From NCBI GenBank assembly GCA_017421685.1, contig JAFOHW010000005.1, positions 1 to 29,925 of the forward strand: a stretch of 29,925 nt of DNA, written 5' to 3'. The notes under the pieces were generated by a model. That model saw nothing but the letters and a program-made list of their open reading frames with translations. It searched no databases and was not told the origin of the DNA. Within the stretch, counting starts at the first letter, position 1. Each line of letters starts with the position of its first letter. Below are positions 23,254 through 29,897 of the stretch, piece by piece. This stretch comes from Candidatus Saccharimonadota bacterium (GTDB lineage Bacteria; Patescibacteriota; Saccharimonadia; Saccharimonadales; Saccharimonadaceae). The position numbers and the translations under genes were made by a program.

Positions 23254-24876
23254 TTAAACCGTTATCTCGCTAAGCTCTTTATCGCCTCTTATCTTAAGAT
23301 AAATAATCAAGCCCATCATGATTAAAGTATAAGCCCCCAGTACCGTTATCATCACCTTCCCCGCCGAAACTCCATTATCTATGCCTAAATACATTAAATA
23401 CACCGTTACTACCGAAAGAATCATTCCCATAAACACCGCAACCATCGAGCTCATACTCTGTTTAACTATCTCGGTATCATTTCTCGCATCCATCTTCGGA
23501 TATTTTAAGTTTACAATAATCCCTAAAACCTCCGCTACTATCGGCACGATAATCGATAACGCTAAAATTATTAACATCTGTAATATATTAAAATCAAACT
23601 TAATAAACAGAACAACGTCTCCAATCAAAAACACCGGCACAGCAATCAATACGGCCGTTAAAACTTTCGCCATAATAATCTTAAAAGCCGATACCGGCAT
23701 ACTTTTAAGAATATTTATCGTCCCCCCTTCGAGCGAAATCATCGAGCTCGTAATCGAGGTCATTAAGGCACAGAACACAACAAACCCCGCAACTATTACC
23801 GGCATAAAATTCAAAATCTCTTCCTTCGATAACCCTAACCCTGCCGAAGAGAACATCGATATTATCCAGTCAAAATTCACTACCATCATAATTACAGCGA
23901 TTAGGTATAACAATAAAGAAAAGCCCGCATTGACTAGAAACACCGGCGAACTAATAAACTTTCTTCCTTCTTTTATCATTAAAGCCCTCATTACGCCGTG
24001 CGCCTTTATCTTCCCCTCTTTCTGATTTTTACCTAACTTTACGGTCTTCGCCCGAGAATTTATCTTAAAGTAAACTTTTGAGAAAATTAAAACCGAAACT
24101 CCCGCAACCACTAAATTCACCAATATAAACACAATTAATGTTAAAACGCTAAAATCCGTCACCATCTGGATATACGCCCCTACCGGATAATAAAGTCTCA
24201 TAATCATTTCATTAATACTCGAAACATGCTCCGCAATTGTCGTCATGATATCTTGAATATTAAAAGATAATATCATCACACCAACAAGCACCGCCATTGT
24301 TAACACTATCTGGATTAAATTCTTAAACCTAAATCTTGTCGATATCCCCGAAATCCCCATCGAAATTAATACTGCTAACACTACCGGAATTACTGGTAAT
24401 AAAATTAGCGCAACAAAACTCGCTAGATAGAACGTCGGGGGAACTGTTAGAACGCCAACCCTTACTACATACGCCACCATTGTTGGTAGTAGAATCATTG
24501 TCGAAAAAGCTAGTTCAAAAAGATAAAATTTCATCATCCTAAGTAAAAATACCGACGACTTCTTTATCGGAAGCGCTAAAACTAAATCGTCATCCCGACA
24601 ATTAAACAGTAGCCCAGACGCCTTATATATTCCTTCCGCTAAAATAATCACCACCGCGACTAGCGAATACATCGTCAACACCGAATATTCCATCCCTGTC
24701 CCCGCTAACGGCTCTAACATCATGTCCGCATAGCCATATACCGAAACGAACACCGCTACTACTAAAAATATAAACAGCGCTATCTTTTTCGTTTTACTAT
24801 GCTTCTTCGTCCTAAATTTAAAAAGTGACATCCCTTCGAAAATTGACGCTTTCAATAGAGTTAGGAACTTACTCAT
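23254..24876 (-). CDS. ABC exporter permease
   Basis: 540 aa with about twelve hydrophobic helices in two halves and a basic linker around residues 270-300 (SRAKTVKLGKNQKEGKIK). The N-terminal region has the FNCRDDDLVLALPIKKSSVF block typical of large ABC-2-like permeases (PF16949-type). It follows the ATPase gene directly (TAA then ATG), so the pair forms one exporter. No peptidase or peptide-modifying neighbour hints at the substrate. Confidence 0.85.
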   Translation of the reverse strand: MSKFLTLLKASIFEGMSLFKFRTKKHSKTKKIALFIFLVVAVFVSVYGYADMMLEPLAGTGMEYSVLTMYSLVAVVIILAEGIYKASGLLFNCRDDDLVLALPIKKSSVFLLRMMKFYLFELAFSTMILLPTMVAYVVRVGVLTVPPTFYLASFVALILLPVIPVVLAVLISMGISGISTRFRFKNLIQIVLTMAVLVGVMILSFNIQDIMTTIAEHVSSINEMIMRLYYPVGAYIQMVTDFSVLTLIVFILVNLVVAGVSVLIFSKVYFKINSRAKTVKLGKNQKEGKIKAHGVMRALMIKEGRKFISSPVFLVNAGFSLLLYLIAVIMMVVNFDWIISMFSSAGLGLSKEEILNFMPVIVAGFVVFCALMTSITSSMISLEGGTINILKSMPVSAFKIIMAKVLTAVLIAVPVFLIGDVVLFIKFDFNILQMLIILALSIIVPIVAEVLGIIVNLKYPKMDARNDTEIVKQSMSSMVAVFMGMILSVVTVYLMYLGIDNGVSAGKVMITVLGAYTLIMMGLIIYLKIRGDKELSEITV

Positions 24877-25584
24877 TTATTTCTCCACAAGCTCTAAGAA
24901 TACCTTCTCGAGACCCTTATCGCCTTTAACTTCCTTCATGCTCCCAACTCTCATTAGCTTACCCTTCTGAATAATCGCTACTTTCGAACAAAGCCTCTCC
25001 GCTACCTCTAGAATATGTGTCGAAAAGAACACAATCCCGCCTTTTTCTACCATCTCCCGCATCACGTTTTTAACATCCGCTACCGCTTTCGGATCTAGCC
25101 CAACAAAAGGCTCGTCCATTACTAAAAATTTCGGCTCATGCGTAAGTGCCGAGATAAGCGCTACCTTTTGTTTCATGCCATGCGAAAAAGACTCGATCGT
25201 ATCGTTCATATTATTAGTAAGATCGAACATCTCTGCATATTTCTTGATATTTCTCTCCCGCGTCTTAATCGGCACTTCATACATATCACAGATAAAATTC
25301 ACAAAATCTATCGCCCGCATATTTTCATAAAGCTCCGGATTATCCGGCACATATGCCATTTCTTTTTTGCAGTCTACCGGCTCTTTCTTAATGGATTTTC
25401 CGTTGATCAAAATATCGCCTTCATCAAAATCATGTATTCCGGTAATAGCTTTAATTAATGTCGTTTTTCCTGCACCATTTCTTCCAATAAAAGCAAAAAT
25501 CTCCCCATCACCAATCGTAAAATTTACATTATCAAGCGCTATTTTGTCGCCATATTTCTTGACAACATTCTTAATTTCAATCAT
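24877..25584 (-). CDS. ABC transporter ATP-binding protein
   Basis: 235 aa. Walker A GRNGAGKT at 34-41, a Q-loop around 80, signature SFSHGMKQK (a variant of LSGGQ, common in exporter-type ATPases), Walker B FLVMDEPFVGLDP and the H-loop STHILE. Powers the permease encoded directly downstream. The start is set by TATAAT 6 nt upstream of the ATG, so the operon is probably leaderless. Confidence 0.95.
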   Translation of the reverse strand: MIEIKNVVKKYGDKIALDNVNFTIGDGEIFAFIGRNGAGKTTLIKAITGIHDFDEGDILINGKSIKKEPVDCKKEMAYVPDNPELYENMRAIDFVNFICDMYEVPIKTRERNIKKYAEMFDLTNNMNDTIESFSHGMKQKVALISALTHEPKFLVMDEPFVGLDPKAVADVKNVMREMVEKGGIVFFSTHILEVAERLCSKVAIIQKGKLMRVGSMKEVKGDKGLEKVFLELVEK

Positions 25585-25590
25585 GCCCTA

Positions 25591-25596
25591 ATTATA
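25591..25596 (-). promoter_or_regulatory. -10 of the ABC exporter operon, leaderless type
   Basis: TATAAT on the minus strand ending 6 nt before the ATG at 25584. Just upstream, CCGA-TGTT-TCGG with a T-run (about 25614-25632) could end the tRNA-Leu transcript. Confidence 0.65.
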
Positions 25597-25644
25597 CAAC
25601 AAATCCACTAAAAACACCGAAACATCGGCTTTTAACTCAAATGG

Positions 25645-25729
25645 TGGTGCCCGAGATGGGACTTGAACCCATATGGATTTCTCCATTCGATTTTAAGTCG
25701 AACGCGTATACCAATTCCGCCACTCGGGC
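25645..25729 (-). tRNA. tRNA-Leu (anticodon TAA)
   Basis: Class II tRNA, 85 nt with CCA. The acceptor GCCCGAG pairs with CTCGGGC. Anticodon stem TTCGA/TCGAA with loop CTTAAAA gives TAA. The long variable arm is TGGA-GAAA-TCCA. The T loop is TTCAAGT. Discriminator A and CCA are encoded. Confidence 0.96.
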
Positions 25730-25737
25730 ACATTTCT

Positions 25738-25746
25738 ATTATACCA
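25738..25746 (-). promoter_or_regulatory. Promoter of tRNA-Leu
   Basis: TG-G-TATAAT on the minus strand, hexamer ending 8 nt before the tRNA 5' end, the same spacing as for tRNA-Pro and tRNA-Gly. Confidence 0.75.
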
Positions 25747-25784
25747 CATTCTTCGTCATTTCACACCCCTAAAACTATTATATC

Positions 25785-25812
25785 TTGACAATACTTTTAA
25801 TAATGCTAATAT
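25785..25812 (+). promoter_or_regulatory. Promoter of the two-hairpin small RNA (locus B)
   Basis: TTGACA (25785-25790), 16-nt spacer ending in TGC, TAATAT (25807-25812). Predicted start near 25819, two bases before the first hairpin. Much closer to consensus than its locus A counterpart. Confidence 0.75.
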
Positions 25813-25818
25813 TAAATC

Positions 25819-25890
25819 ATAAGGAGCTAGCCCTAGAAACTAGCCCCCTTGTAGGTTGGTCTAACTAGCTCTTGCTAGTTAGATTTTTTC
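25819..25890 (+). ncRNA. Putative ~72-nt antisense small RNA, two hairpins (locus B)
   Basis: Hairpin 1 is AAGG-GCTAG/CTAGC-CCTT (25821-25850, small bulges). Hairpin 2 is the perfect 9-bp CTAACTAGC/GCTAGTTAG (25861-25882) followed by ATTTTTTC. No long ORF fits between promoter and terminator, so a non-coding RNA is the simplest reading. Its last 26 nt are antisense to the 3' end and stop codon of the 31-codon micro-ORF (25865-25960, minus). Same architecture as 340-413. Inference: a cis-antisense regulator. Confidence 0.6.
25861..25890 (+). terminator. Intrinsic terminator, plus strand
   Basis: A perfect 9-bp stem with loop TCTT and a TTTTTT run. The stop codon of the minus-strand micro-ORF (25867-25865) lies in the stem. 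Confidence 0.85.
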
Positions 25891-25960
25891 TTCGGTTCTT
25901 TCTCTTGAAAGATAGCTTTACGGCAATGTTTATCCGCCAAAACGAAAAACTTATACCCAT
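25865..25960 (-). CDS. 31-aa cationic micro-ORF, toxin-like or regulatory peptide (locus B)
   Basis: The peptide begins MGISFSFWRINIAVKLSF and ends KRKNRRKNLTSKS, stop TAG. The first 18 residues alternate hydrophobic and polar residues around a Trp; the last 13 are mainly Lys/Arg/Asn. There is no real transmembrane helix. The ATG at 25960 is favoured because AAAGGAGG lies 3 nt upstream; the longer in-frame reading from 26074 has no SD and would run through leader hairpins. It sits at the end of a ~155-nt structured leader and converges with a small RNA that overlaps its 3' end. No family is recognised. Confidence 0.5.
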   Translation of the reverse strand: MGISFSFWRINIAVKLSFKRKNRRKNLTSKS

Positions 25961-25973
25961 CTTCCTCCTTTCT

Positions 25974-26096
25974 GAGCTTCTGACATGTCTAGGATAGTGG
26001 TTGAATGAAGCTCCACACCCGCACGAGCTAAGCTCCTGCTGTGGATAGCCAAACTCCACCAACCCCAAAGCCAACCCGAACTAAACCTACCACAGC
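25974..26096 (-). promoter_or_regulatory. Structured leader of the locus B micro-ORF
   Basis: Two long-range hairpins on the predicted leader: GCTGTGG/CCACAGC (26038-26044 with 26090-26096) and GAGCTTC/GAAGCTC (25974-25980 with 26007-26013), the second immediately upstream of the SD and containing the palindrome GACATGTC. An identical GACATGTC lies upstream of the SD of the 238-aa gene (21566-21573). Confidence 0.5.
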
Positions 26097-26122
26097 TCAA
26101 ATATTTTTTCAACCTTAAAAAC

Positions 26123-26151
26123 GCTATATTTTTTACGTAAGTATTTTACAA
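26123..26151 (-). promoter_or_regulatory. Promoter of the locus B micro-ORF
   Basis: Minus strand TTGTAA (26151-26146), 17-nt spacer, TATAGC (26128-26123). Start predicted near 26116. Confidence 0.45.
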
Positions 26152-26172
26152 CAAAAAATGAGTCAAATATCC

Positions 26173-26673
26173 CTAAATAAATCTCTCAACAACTAACGAC
26201 AAAACAAAATAAACCAAAACAACAACTAGCGACGCTACCGCCGAACTAAAACCCGAGCTAAATTTTCGCCCGTCTTTAATCTTAAAATAAATCTCACTCC
26301 CGACCGTAACAACCGCCATAACAACCGCAATCCCCATACATAAATATCCAATTCCGCTCGGAATCCCGCTAATAATCACACCCCCTACCCCAAGATTAAA
26401 ACCTAAACTAACCATACCCCCAACATACCCAATCACCGCTAAAACTACCCCCGAAATCGCTAGGATAATCGCCCGATTCCCAATCTTCTCCGCGCTAGCC
26501 AAAATCGAATTTTTATCGCTAGACCATCCCTTAGCCTTCGTAGTAGCAGGGTCTAAAAACGCTAGATTAGATTTATCCGGTTTCTCTTCCGCTAAAGCCC
26601 GAGCGGCCTTCATTCGCTCCGCCTCAATCCTTTTCGATTTTTCCCACTCCGCTTCAGTTTCCCGCTCTGCCAT
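26173..26673 (-). CDS. Small membrane protein of unknown function, coupled to the reductase gene
   Basis: 166 aa. Residues 1-60 are charged and helical (Glu/Lys/Arg/Ala-rich), followed by about three hydrophobic segments near 67-90, 94-122 and 142-163, glycine-rich in the first two. No family is recognised. The ATG is 1 nt after the reductase stop, so it is translated by coupling and probably shares its role in redox or envelope function; this is inference from position only. Stop TAG. Confidence 0.7.
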   Translation of the reverse strand: MAERETEAEWEKSKRIEAERMKAARALAEEKPDKSNLAFLDPATTKAKGWSSDKNSILASAEKIGNRAIILAISGVVLAVIGYVGGMVSLGFNLGVGGVIISGIPSGIGYLCMGIAVVMAVVTVGSEIYFKIKDGRKFSSGFSSAVASLVVVLVYFVLSLVVERFI

Positions 26674-26674
26674 T

Positions 26675-27445
26675 TTATTCGCCTAAATACTTTATTACTC
26701 GCTCCGAAACGACCGCCCCATCTCCCGAAGCCGTAACTAGCTGACGTACTTCCTTTGCCCGACAATCTCCTGCCACAAACACCCCCGGACAAGAAGTTCG
26801 ACAATCCTCCCCTGCAACAACATATCCATATTCATCTAAATCAACAAGCTCCTTCAAAAATCCAGTTCTTGGAATTCGACCAATCGCCACAAAAACCGCT
26901 ACGGCCTCTTCTGGAATCGAATCCTCCCAATGAACAGGATAAACCTTAGAAGCAATCCCCTCTAAATACTGAATTTCATGCTTCGCCGTATTTCCATCCC
27001 CAATCACTGCTACGGGCTTACCTTTAAAAAGCGCTCCATCACAAGTCGCACAATAAGAAATTGTTCGCTCGCCAGCTTCTTTCATTCTAATCTCATCTAA
27101 TTTCCTTGGTTCCGTCCCAGTCGCAATTACTACCGCCCTCGCAATATATTCTTCCTCATCCGTTACAATCGTGAATTTATCTCCATTTTTAACAATATCC
27201 GTAACCTCCTCATACCGAACTTCTACGCCCAGCTCAACTGCCTGCTTAGATACTCTCTCCATTAAATCCACCCCCGATACTCGAAAATCTCCTGGCCAGT
27301 TTTCGATATTTACCGCGCTAACAATCTGCCCCCCGACCGCCCCCGACTCAAAAACCAATACTGACTTCCCTGCCCGACTCAAATAAATTCCGGCCGTAAG
27401 TCCAGCAATTCCCGCCCCAACAATTATTACGTCATATTGCTTCAT
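26675..27445 (-). CDS. Shortened thioredoxin-reductase-like flavoprotein
   Basis: 256 aa against ~310 for typical TrxB. FAD-binding GAGIAG at 10-15, GGQ block near 38, ATGTEPR near 108, redox-active CATC at 132-135, a nucleotide-binding GDGNTA at 149-154 and the C-terminal FAD motif VFVAGDCR. The NADPH domain is cut down: after IASKVYPVH the HRRxxxR block and about 50-60 further residues are missing, leaving HWEDSIPEE before AVFVAIGRIPRT. It may use another donor, or NADH. Extra cysteines at 215, 219 and 228. The start has TG-A-TATAAT 6 nt upstream (leaderless). Followed by a coupled membrane protein gene. Confidence 0.85.
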   Translation of the reverse strand: MKQYDVIIVGAGIAGLTAGIYLSRAGKSVLVFESGAVGGQIVSAVNIENWPGDFRVSGVDLMERVSKQAVELGVEVRYEEVTDIVKNGDKFTIVTDEEEYIARAVVIATGTEPRKLDEIRMKEAGERTISYCATCDGALFKGKPVAVIGDGNTAKHEIQYLEGIASKVYPVHWEDSIPEEAVAVFVAIGRIPRTGFLKELVDLDEYGYVVAGEDCRTSCPGVFVAGDCRAKEVRQLVTASGDGAVVSERVIKYLGE

Positions 27446-27451
27446 AAAAAA

Positions 27452-27460
27452 ATTATATCA
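27452..27460 (-). promoter_or_regulatory. Promoter of the reductase operon, leaderless type
   Basis: TG-A-TATAAT on the minus strand, hexamer ending 6 nt before the ATG at 27445, separated from it only by T's. Confidence 0.75.
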
Positions 27461-27475
27461 TAACGTTGAAGACTT

Positions 27476-27595
27476 TTTACGCTTACCTTTTCAAGGCTGA
27501 AAATTTGAAAAAATAGTGATGGAAAACCGGTACTGAAATACCGGAAGGATTCCATCAAATTATTTTTTCAAATTTTTACCTATAGTAAGCGTAAA
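27476..27595. repeat. 120-nt palindromic element with 11-bp terminal inverted repeats
   Basis: Termini TTTACGCTTAC (27476-27486) and GTAAGCGTAAA (27585-27595). Inside: a 16-bp AT-rich stem (27500-27515 with 27561-27576), TGATGGAA/TTCCATCA and an apical CCGGTA/TACCGG hairpin. Neither strand has a T-run typical of a terminator. It sits between the end of RNase J and the promoter of the reductase. MITE-like, or a processed RNA. Confidence 0.75.
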
Positions 27596-27610
27596 TAGTT
27601 TTTAATATTG

Positions 27611-29749
27611 TTATACTTTATTTATAACCGGAATTACAATCGGGGTATGTCCAGTCGCGTCAAACAAAATGTGTGTAATATCTTCTTTAATCTCTTCCTT
27701 CAGGACTTTCATCTCTGGATCGGTCGAAATCGATTTATCCGTCTTTTGTCTGAGATAATGACGAATTTTCCCAATTAACTCCTCAGAATTATCAAGATAA
27801 ATAAACGCTCGTGAAACAATATCCGGAGTCTTCATTAAATGTCCAGTCTTTTTCGACAAAGTCAGGACAATCACGAAAATCCCTTCGCGCGAAATATGAA
27901 TTCTGTCTTTTACGACCGCCTCATGAACCTGCTGGTCGGCATCGTCATATAACTTGTTCCCGACTTGGATTCGCCCCGCTTTTCGGATTGTCTTTTCTTT
28001 CGTTAATTCAACAATATCCCCATCATCCGCAAGCAATATCCTCTCTCTCGGAATTCCGATCACATTCTCCGCCATTTCAGCATTATGTTCCAACATATAG
28101 AACTCGCCATGATAAGGCATATAGTTCTTCGGCTGTAGTCTTGTCACAAACTCAACATGATCTTCATAATAAGCGTGCCCCGACAAGTGTAACGGTCCGA
28201 CATTAGATAAATGGGTCTTTCCGTTTTGGATAACCTGCGCCCCCTCCCTTAGGAGTCCGTCAACCGTCGAAACAACATGTGGCTCATTCCCTGGAATCGG
28301 ATTCGAAGAAAACACGATCGTATCCGAAGACTTAATCTTAATGTATTTGTGCGCTCCCGTGACCATCCGATTCAATACCGCATTAAGCTCCCCCTGAGAA
28401 CCAGTACAGACAATACAGACTTTTTCATCGGGAAGCTTAATAATATCTTCCATTTTCACGATTGTATCTTTCGGAACCTTAATCGCCTTTGCCCGAAGCG
28501 CAACCTCAACGTTATTTATCATCGAAAAGCCCGAAAATGCAACTTTTCTCCCTCTTTTTGCAGCCTCTTTTAAAACTAACTCTATACGCGAAATCTGTGA
28601 TGAAAAACACGAAATGATAACTCGTCCATTCGCATAATGATCCATAACCTTCCCGAGGTTTTCGCCAACATCATATTCCGAATGTGGATGTCGTCCCGGC
28701 GAGTCAATATTCGTCGATTCGTTCAACATTAAATCAATCCCCTCTTTCGCGACAATCTCATCGATCCGTTCATAATCAGTTTGCGTCCCCATCGGGTTTT
28801 CTTCGTGCCTCCAGTCCCCAGAAAGATAAATTACCCCGTTCGGCGTTCTAACCACAATCGCCGTATTTCCCGGGATTGAATGTAAAGTATGGATAAATTC
28901 AACCGAAAGATGTTCCGAGACTTGGAATTTCTCATGTTTTAATGGATTAACTACTTGATAATTCAAATCTGGAACATCTTCTAGTTCAGACATCTGTTTT
29001 TTAATCATTCCAATTGTAAAATCCGTCCCATAAATCGGCGTCAAATGTCCAAAAACTGGTAAAAGGTGTCGGCAAGCCCCAATATGATCAAGATGTGCAT
29101 GTGTAAAACAAATCGCTTTAACCTTATCTTTATTGTCCTCGAGATATTTTATATCCGGAATCAAATAATTTACCCCAGGATAATCTTCGCCCGCAAACAA
29201 AACCCCCATATCAATAATAATCATCTCGGACTTATATTCAATAATAGTCATGTTTTTACCAATACCGAACTCCCCTAATCCCCCAATCGGAATAATTCTT
29301 ACCGAATCCGAATCCGGACGTAGTTGTTTTAATTTCGCGTTCGTAACCTGTTCACCCCCATATCCGTTATAACGCGATTTATTAACCGGAAGACCAATGA
29401 TGTGCTGAGTCGCCTGCGCGTTGACGTCTTGAGAAAGCATCCTCTGATGATGAACCATGTCACCTTTTTTTACAGATACTGATAAATTGACTTTTCTCTG
29501 TTCCGCCTCAGTTTTAGCCTTGCTTTTTGCAGTTTTCGGAGCGTTTTGAACAACTTTTTTACTCTTTTTTCCACTGGTTTTTCCACTGGTTTTACTCTGT
29601 TTCACCAATTTTTCGTCTTTTCCCCCTGGCTTAAAATTCGAATTAAAATTTCGCTTCTGAGCCTCTTCGAACTGTTTCTTTATATCTGGTAATCTTTCCG
29701 CCCTAGATTTTAGGAGCCGGGCACGACGCTCCTCTTCTTTTAGATTCAT
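27611..29749 (-). CDS. rnj: Ribonuclease J with a long basic N-terminal extension
   Basis: 712 aa against ~555 for typical RNase J. Residues 1-148 are a Lys/Arg/Gln/Ser-rich, probably disordered, RNA-binding extension. The metallo-beta-lactamase domain starts near 150 (RIIPIGGLGEFGIGKNM), with the metal motif HAHLDH at 217-222, the beta-CASP domain in the middle (SGDWRHEENP, CTGSQGE, NPIPGNE, HLSGHA), and the C-terminal domain typical of RNase J. It has endonuclease and 5'-3' exonuclease roles in mRNA turnover and rRNA maturation. SD AAAGGAAA precedes the ATG and a TG-T-TATAAT promoter lies about 40 nt upstream. Leaderless messages in this genome would present their first codon as the enzyme's 5' end (inference). 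Confidence 0.94.
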   Translation of the reverse strand: MNLKEEERRARLLKSRAERLPDIKKQFEEAQKRNFNSNFKPGGKDEKLVKQSKTSGKTSGKKSKKVVQNAPKTAKSKAKTEAEQRKVNLSVSVKKGDMVHHQRMLSQDVNAQATQHIIGLPVNKSRYNGYGGEQVTNAKLKQLRPDSDSVRIIPIGGLGEFGIGKNMTIIEYKSEMIIIDMGVLFAGEDYPGVNYLIPDIKYLEDNKDKVKAICFTHAHLDHIGACRHLLPVFGHLTPIYGTDFTIGMIKKQMSELEDVPDLNYQVVNPLKHEKFQVSEHLSVEFIHTLHSIPGNTAIVVRTPNGVIYLSGDWRHEENPMGTQTDYERIDEIVAKEGIDLMLNESTNIDSPGRHPHSEYDVGENLGKVMDHYANGRVIISCFSSQISRIELVLKEAAKRGRKVAFSGFSMINNVEVALRAKAIKVPKDTIVKMEDIIKLPDEKVCIVCTGSQGELNAVLNRMVTGAHKYIKIKSSDTIVFSSNPIPGNEPHVVSTVDGLLREGAQVIQNGKTHLSNVGPLHLSGHAYYEDHVEFVTRLQPKNYMPYHGEFYMLEHNAEMAENVIGIPRERILLADDGDIVELTKEKTIRKAGRIQVGNKLYDDADQQVHEAVVKDRIHISREGIFVIVLTLSKKTGHLMKTPDIVSRAFIYLDNSEELIGKIRHYLRQKTDKSISTDPEMKVLKEEIKEDITHILFDATGHTPIVIPVINKV

Positions 29750-29788
29750 AAATTTCCTTTTTTATTCCAAGTATTCTACAGTACCTCT

Positions 29789-29797
29789 ATTATAACA
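29789..29797 (-). promoter_or_regulatory. Promoter of rnj
   Basis: TG-T-TATAAT on the minus strand, hexamer 29794-29789, 39 nt before the ATG. SD GGAAA follows in the leader. Divergent from the promoter at 29804. Confidence 0.7.
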
Positions 29798-29803
29798 AGC
29801 TTA

Positions 29804-29832
29804 TTGACTTTTTTCAAGAGGTTTGCTATAAT
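29804..29832 (+). promoter_or_regulatory. Sigma-70 promoter of the gene at the window end
   Basis: TTGACT (29804-29809), 17-nt spacer ending in TGC, TATAAT (29827-29832). Confidence 0.85.
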
Positions 29833-29850
29833 TAAAGTATACAGATTTGA

Positions 29851-29878
29851 CCGACTCTTGAGATAGAGGCGGTTTTTT
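29851..29878 (+). terminator. Leader terminator, probable attenuator
   Basis: CCG-CTCT pairs with AGAG-CGG (29851-29858 with 29865-29872, one A/G mismatch), followed by TTTTTT. It lies between the promoter and the start codon of the next gene, 20 nt before the ATG, so it can cut transcription before the gene. The antiterminating partner and signal are unknown. Confidence 0.55.
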
Positions 29879-29897
29879 AGTTGAAAGGAGAAAATTA

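Noticed and set aside
25865..26074. Longer 69-aa reading of the locus B ORF
   Set aside because: The start at 26074 has no SD and the N-terminal half is leader hairpin sequence; the ATG at 25960 has a strong SD.
25865..26116. tmRNA with an internal tag ORF
   Set aside because: There is no tRNA-like acceptor or T arm with CCA, the ORF has its own SD and ATG, and the peptide does not end in an ALAA-like tag.
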